Shown piece by piece: positions 62,901 through 64,000 of a stretch of 64,000 nt of DNA (position 1 is the stretch's first letter; each line of letters begins with the position of its first letter). The DNA lies in the NCBI GenBank assembly GCA_038380795.1, contig CM076266.1, positions 41,624,425 to 41,688,424 on the forward strand, read 5' to 3'. Position numbers and translations under genes: made by a program. Below the pieces are notes generated by a model, which worked only from the letters and a program-made list of their open reading frames with translations, ran no database searches and was not told the origin of the DNA. The stretch is from Pyrocephalus nanus. Lineage: Eukaryota; Chordata; Aves; Passeriformes; Tyrannidae.

Positions 62901-64000
62901 AAATTCAAGGAAAGAAATGAAATAACTGCCAACTTCTGGTGCTGAAATTTATCTTTAGGGATGCAGTGTCTTTCCTGTAGTTATTGACTACCTGGAATGA
63001 GAAATATTTAGGAACTCCCTAAACAATTCCCAGATGAATGCCTATTATCTCAGTAAAATTATGGTAAGGCAGGTAAAGGAAGAAATGGGAAGTGTGGAGT
63101 CCCTTCCAAACCATCCTGCTCCCATTTCAGTCTAGGTGGGAGGCTACTGCTAATTTGTGTTCTTCTTGCCCACAGGTTTTCCCTAACTAGAAGTATAACC
63201 TACAGTCATTGGTCACCTTTGTCTTTTGGGGACACAGTTGTTTTGGCTCTTCTAACTACAGACTGCTTTGCAGAACTCAGAAAATGAGGAATAATCAAAA
63301 GCCTAATTTTGCAACTAACAACTTGTTATGCTCTGTTTGTGGCATCTGACTTCAAAGGGATGGTTTGTTTTTAATCAGCCAAGGAATAAAAGAATTTGTA
63401 TGCAAACGGAATTAAGCTATCAGTAAAGCACAACAGTTGAACGTGGATTCATTAAACAGAGATGCATCTGAGGACTAAATTAAGCATAGAAAATAGAAGG
63501 CGGAAAAAAAATCTATATCTTAAAATGTGATAGGGTCCATTTACTAGATAAGATTACTTCTCTCTACAATACATTACCCAAAGGCACTTCCAAAATTGAG
63601 AAGTATATTACGTGGTACTAATCAGAACTTTTTCCCTAAGTAGGTCAGATGTTGAAAGAAAATCTTGAAATCTTATGCACTGTTAAAAGAAAAATCTCCT
63701 GAAAGCAGTACAGCCAAGGTGCTAATCACTTTCTAAAATATAAAAACCTTCTGCATAAACATTAAATGTAGCACTTTAAAATGCACAGTCACACACCTGA
63801 GGCTGTTCTTTCACTGTCATTTTAATTTAGTCTGTAATAACAAAATTAATTTTAATTAGATCAATTTCTTTATTTGCATATAAAGTTATTTAACTTCACA
63901 AAGATTGACTTGTTTAAAAATTATTTTTTTTCAGAAATCAAAACCTCCCCAGTTCCAAATGGTCAGGCGTAGTTAAGCTTTAGACTTTGTTCTTTGTTTA
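59986..64000. other. Noncoding stretch to the window end
   Basis: Contains a GTTT-rich tract at 60884-60966 and otherwise AT-rich sequence. The segment 60020-60350 is GC-richer and adjoins the CR1, but I could not match it to CR1 ORF2. No gene is called. Confidence 0.45.
60884..60966. repeat. T/G-rich (GTTT)n tract
   Basis: About 80 bp of interrupted GTTT and GGTTT units on the plus strand (GGTTTGGTTTGGTGG and similar). It is the complement of the A/C-rich tracts elsewhere in the window. Confidence 0.9.

Overview
The window looks like avian nuclear DNA: AT-rich, very gene-poor, and carrying several chicken-repeat-1 (CR1) LINE fragments with the typical 3' end (TTGGACT..GATGAT..CCTTCCAAC..ATTCTATG) plus a bird-type endogenous-retrovirus LTR. 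The families were recognised by eye. No species is assigned.

Only one stretch reads like protein-coding sequence: a candidate terminal exon on the minus strand at 1235-1473, with a good splice acceptor and a stop codon. I could not name the gene. The other open frames in the window are short, lack splice or composition support, or run through repeats, so they are not annotated as genes. The rest is best read as intergenic or intronic DNA.

Layout. 1-4914: candidate exon, possible 3'UTR and AT-rich noncoding DNA. 4915-5217: CR1 (+). 5218-13072: noncoding. 13073-13386: old CR1 (-). 16130-17236: LTR-type element split by a CR1 (+) at 16672-17154, with a 7-bp target duplication. 17244-32308: noncoding with A-rich tracts, a G14 run and several stretches that resemble conserved noncoding elements. 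32309-32959 and 35792-36442: a 651-bp duplication that looks identical throughout, the second copy flanked by a 47-bp direct repeat. 36738-37100 and 40431-41089: CR1 (-), the latter ending at a G19 run. 41109-58710: noncoding with simple repeats. 58711-59985: degenerate CR1 ORF2 reverse-transcriptase fragment (-) containing an apparent 29-bp micro-inversion. 59986-64000: noncoding.

No bacterial, phage or CRISPR-like system and no recognisable tRNA or rRNA was found. The most informative features are structural: a very recent templated duplication (or an assembly artefact of that form), a micro-inversion readable against the CR1 frame, and a nested LTR/CR1 insertion. Conserved-element calls rest on sequence texture only, because no alignment was possible.
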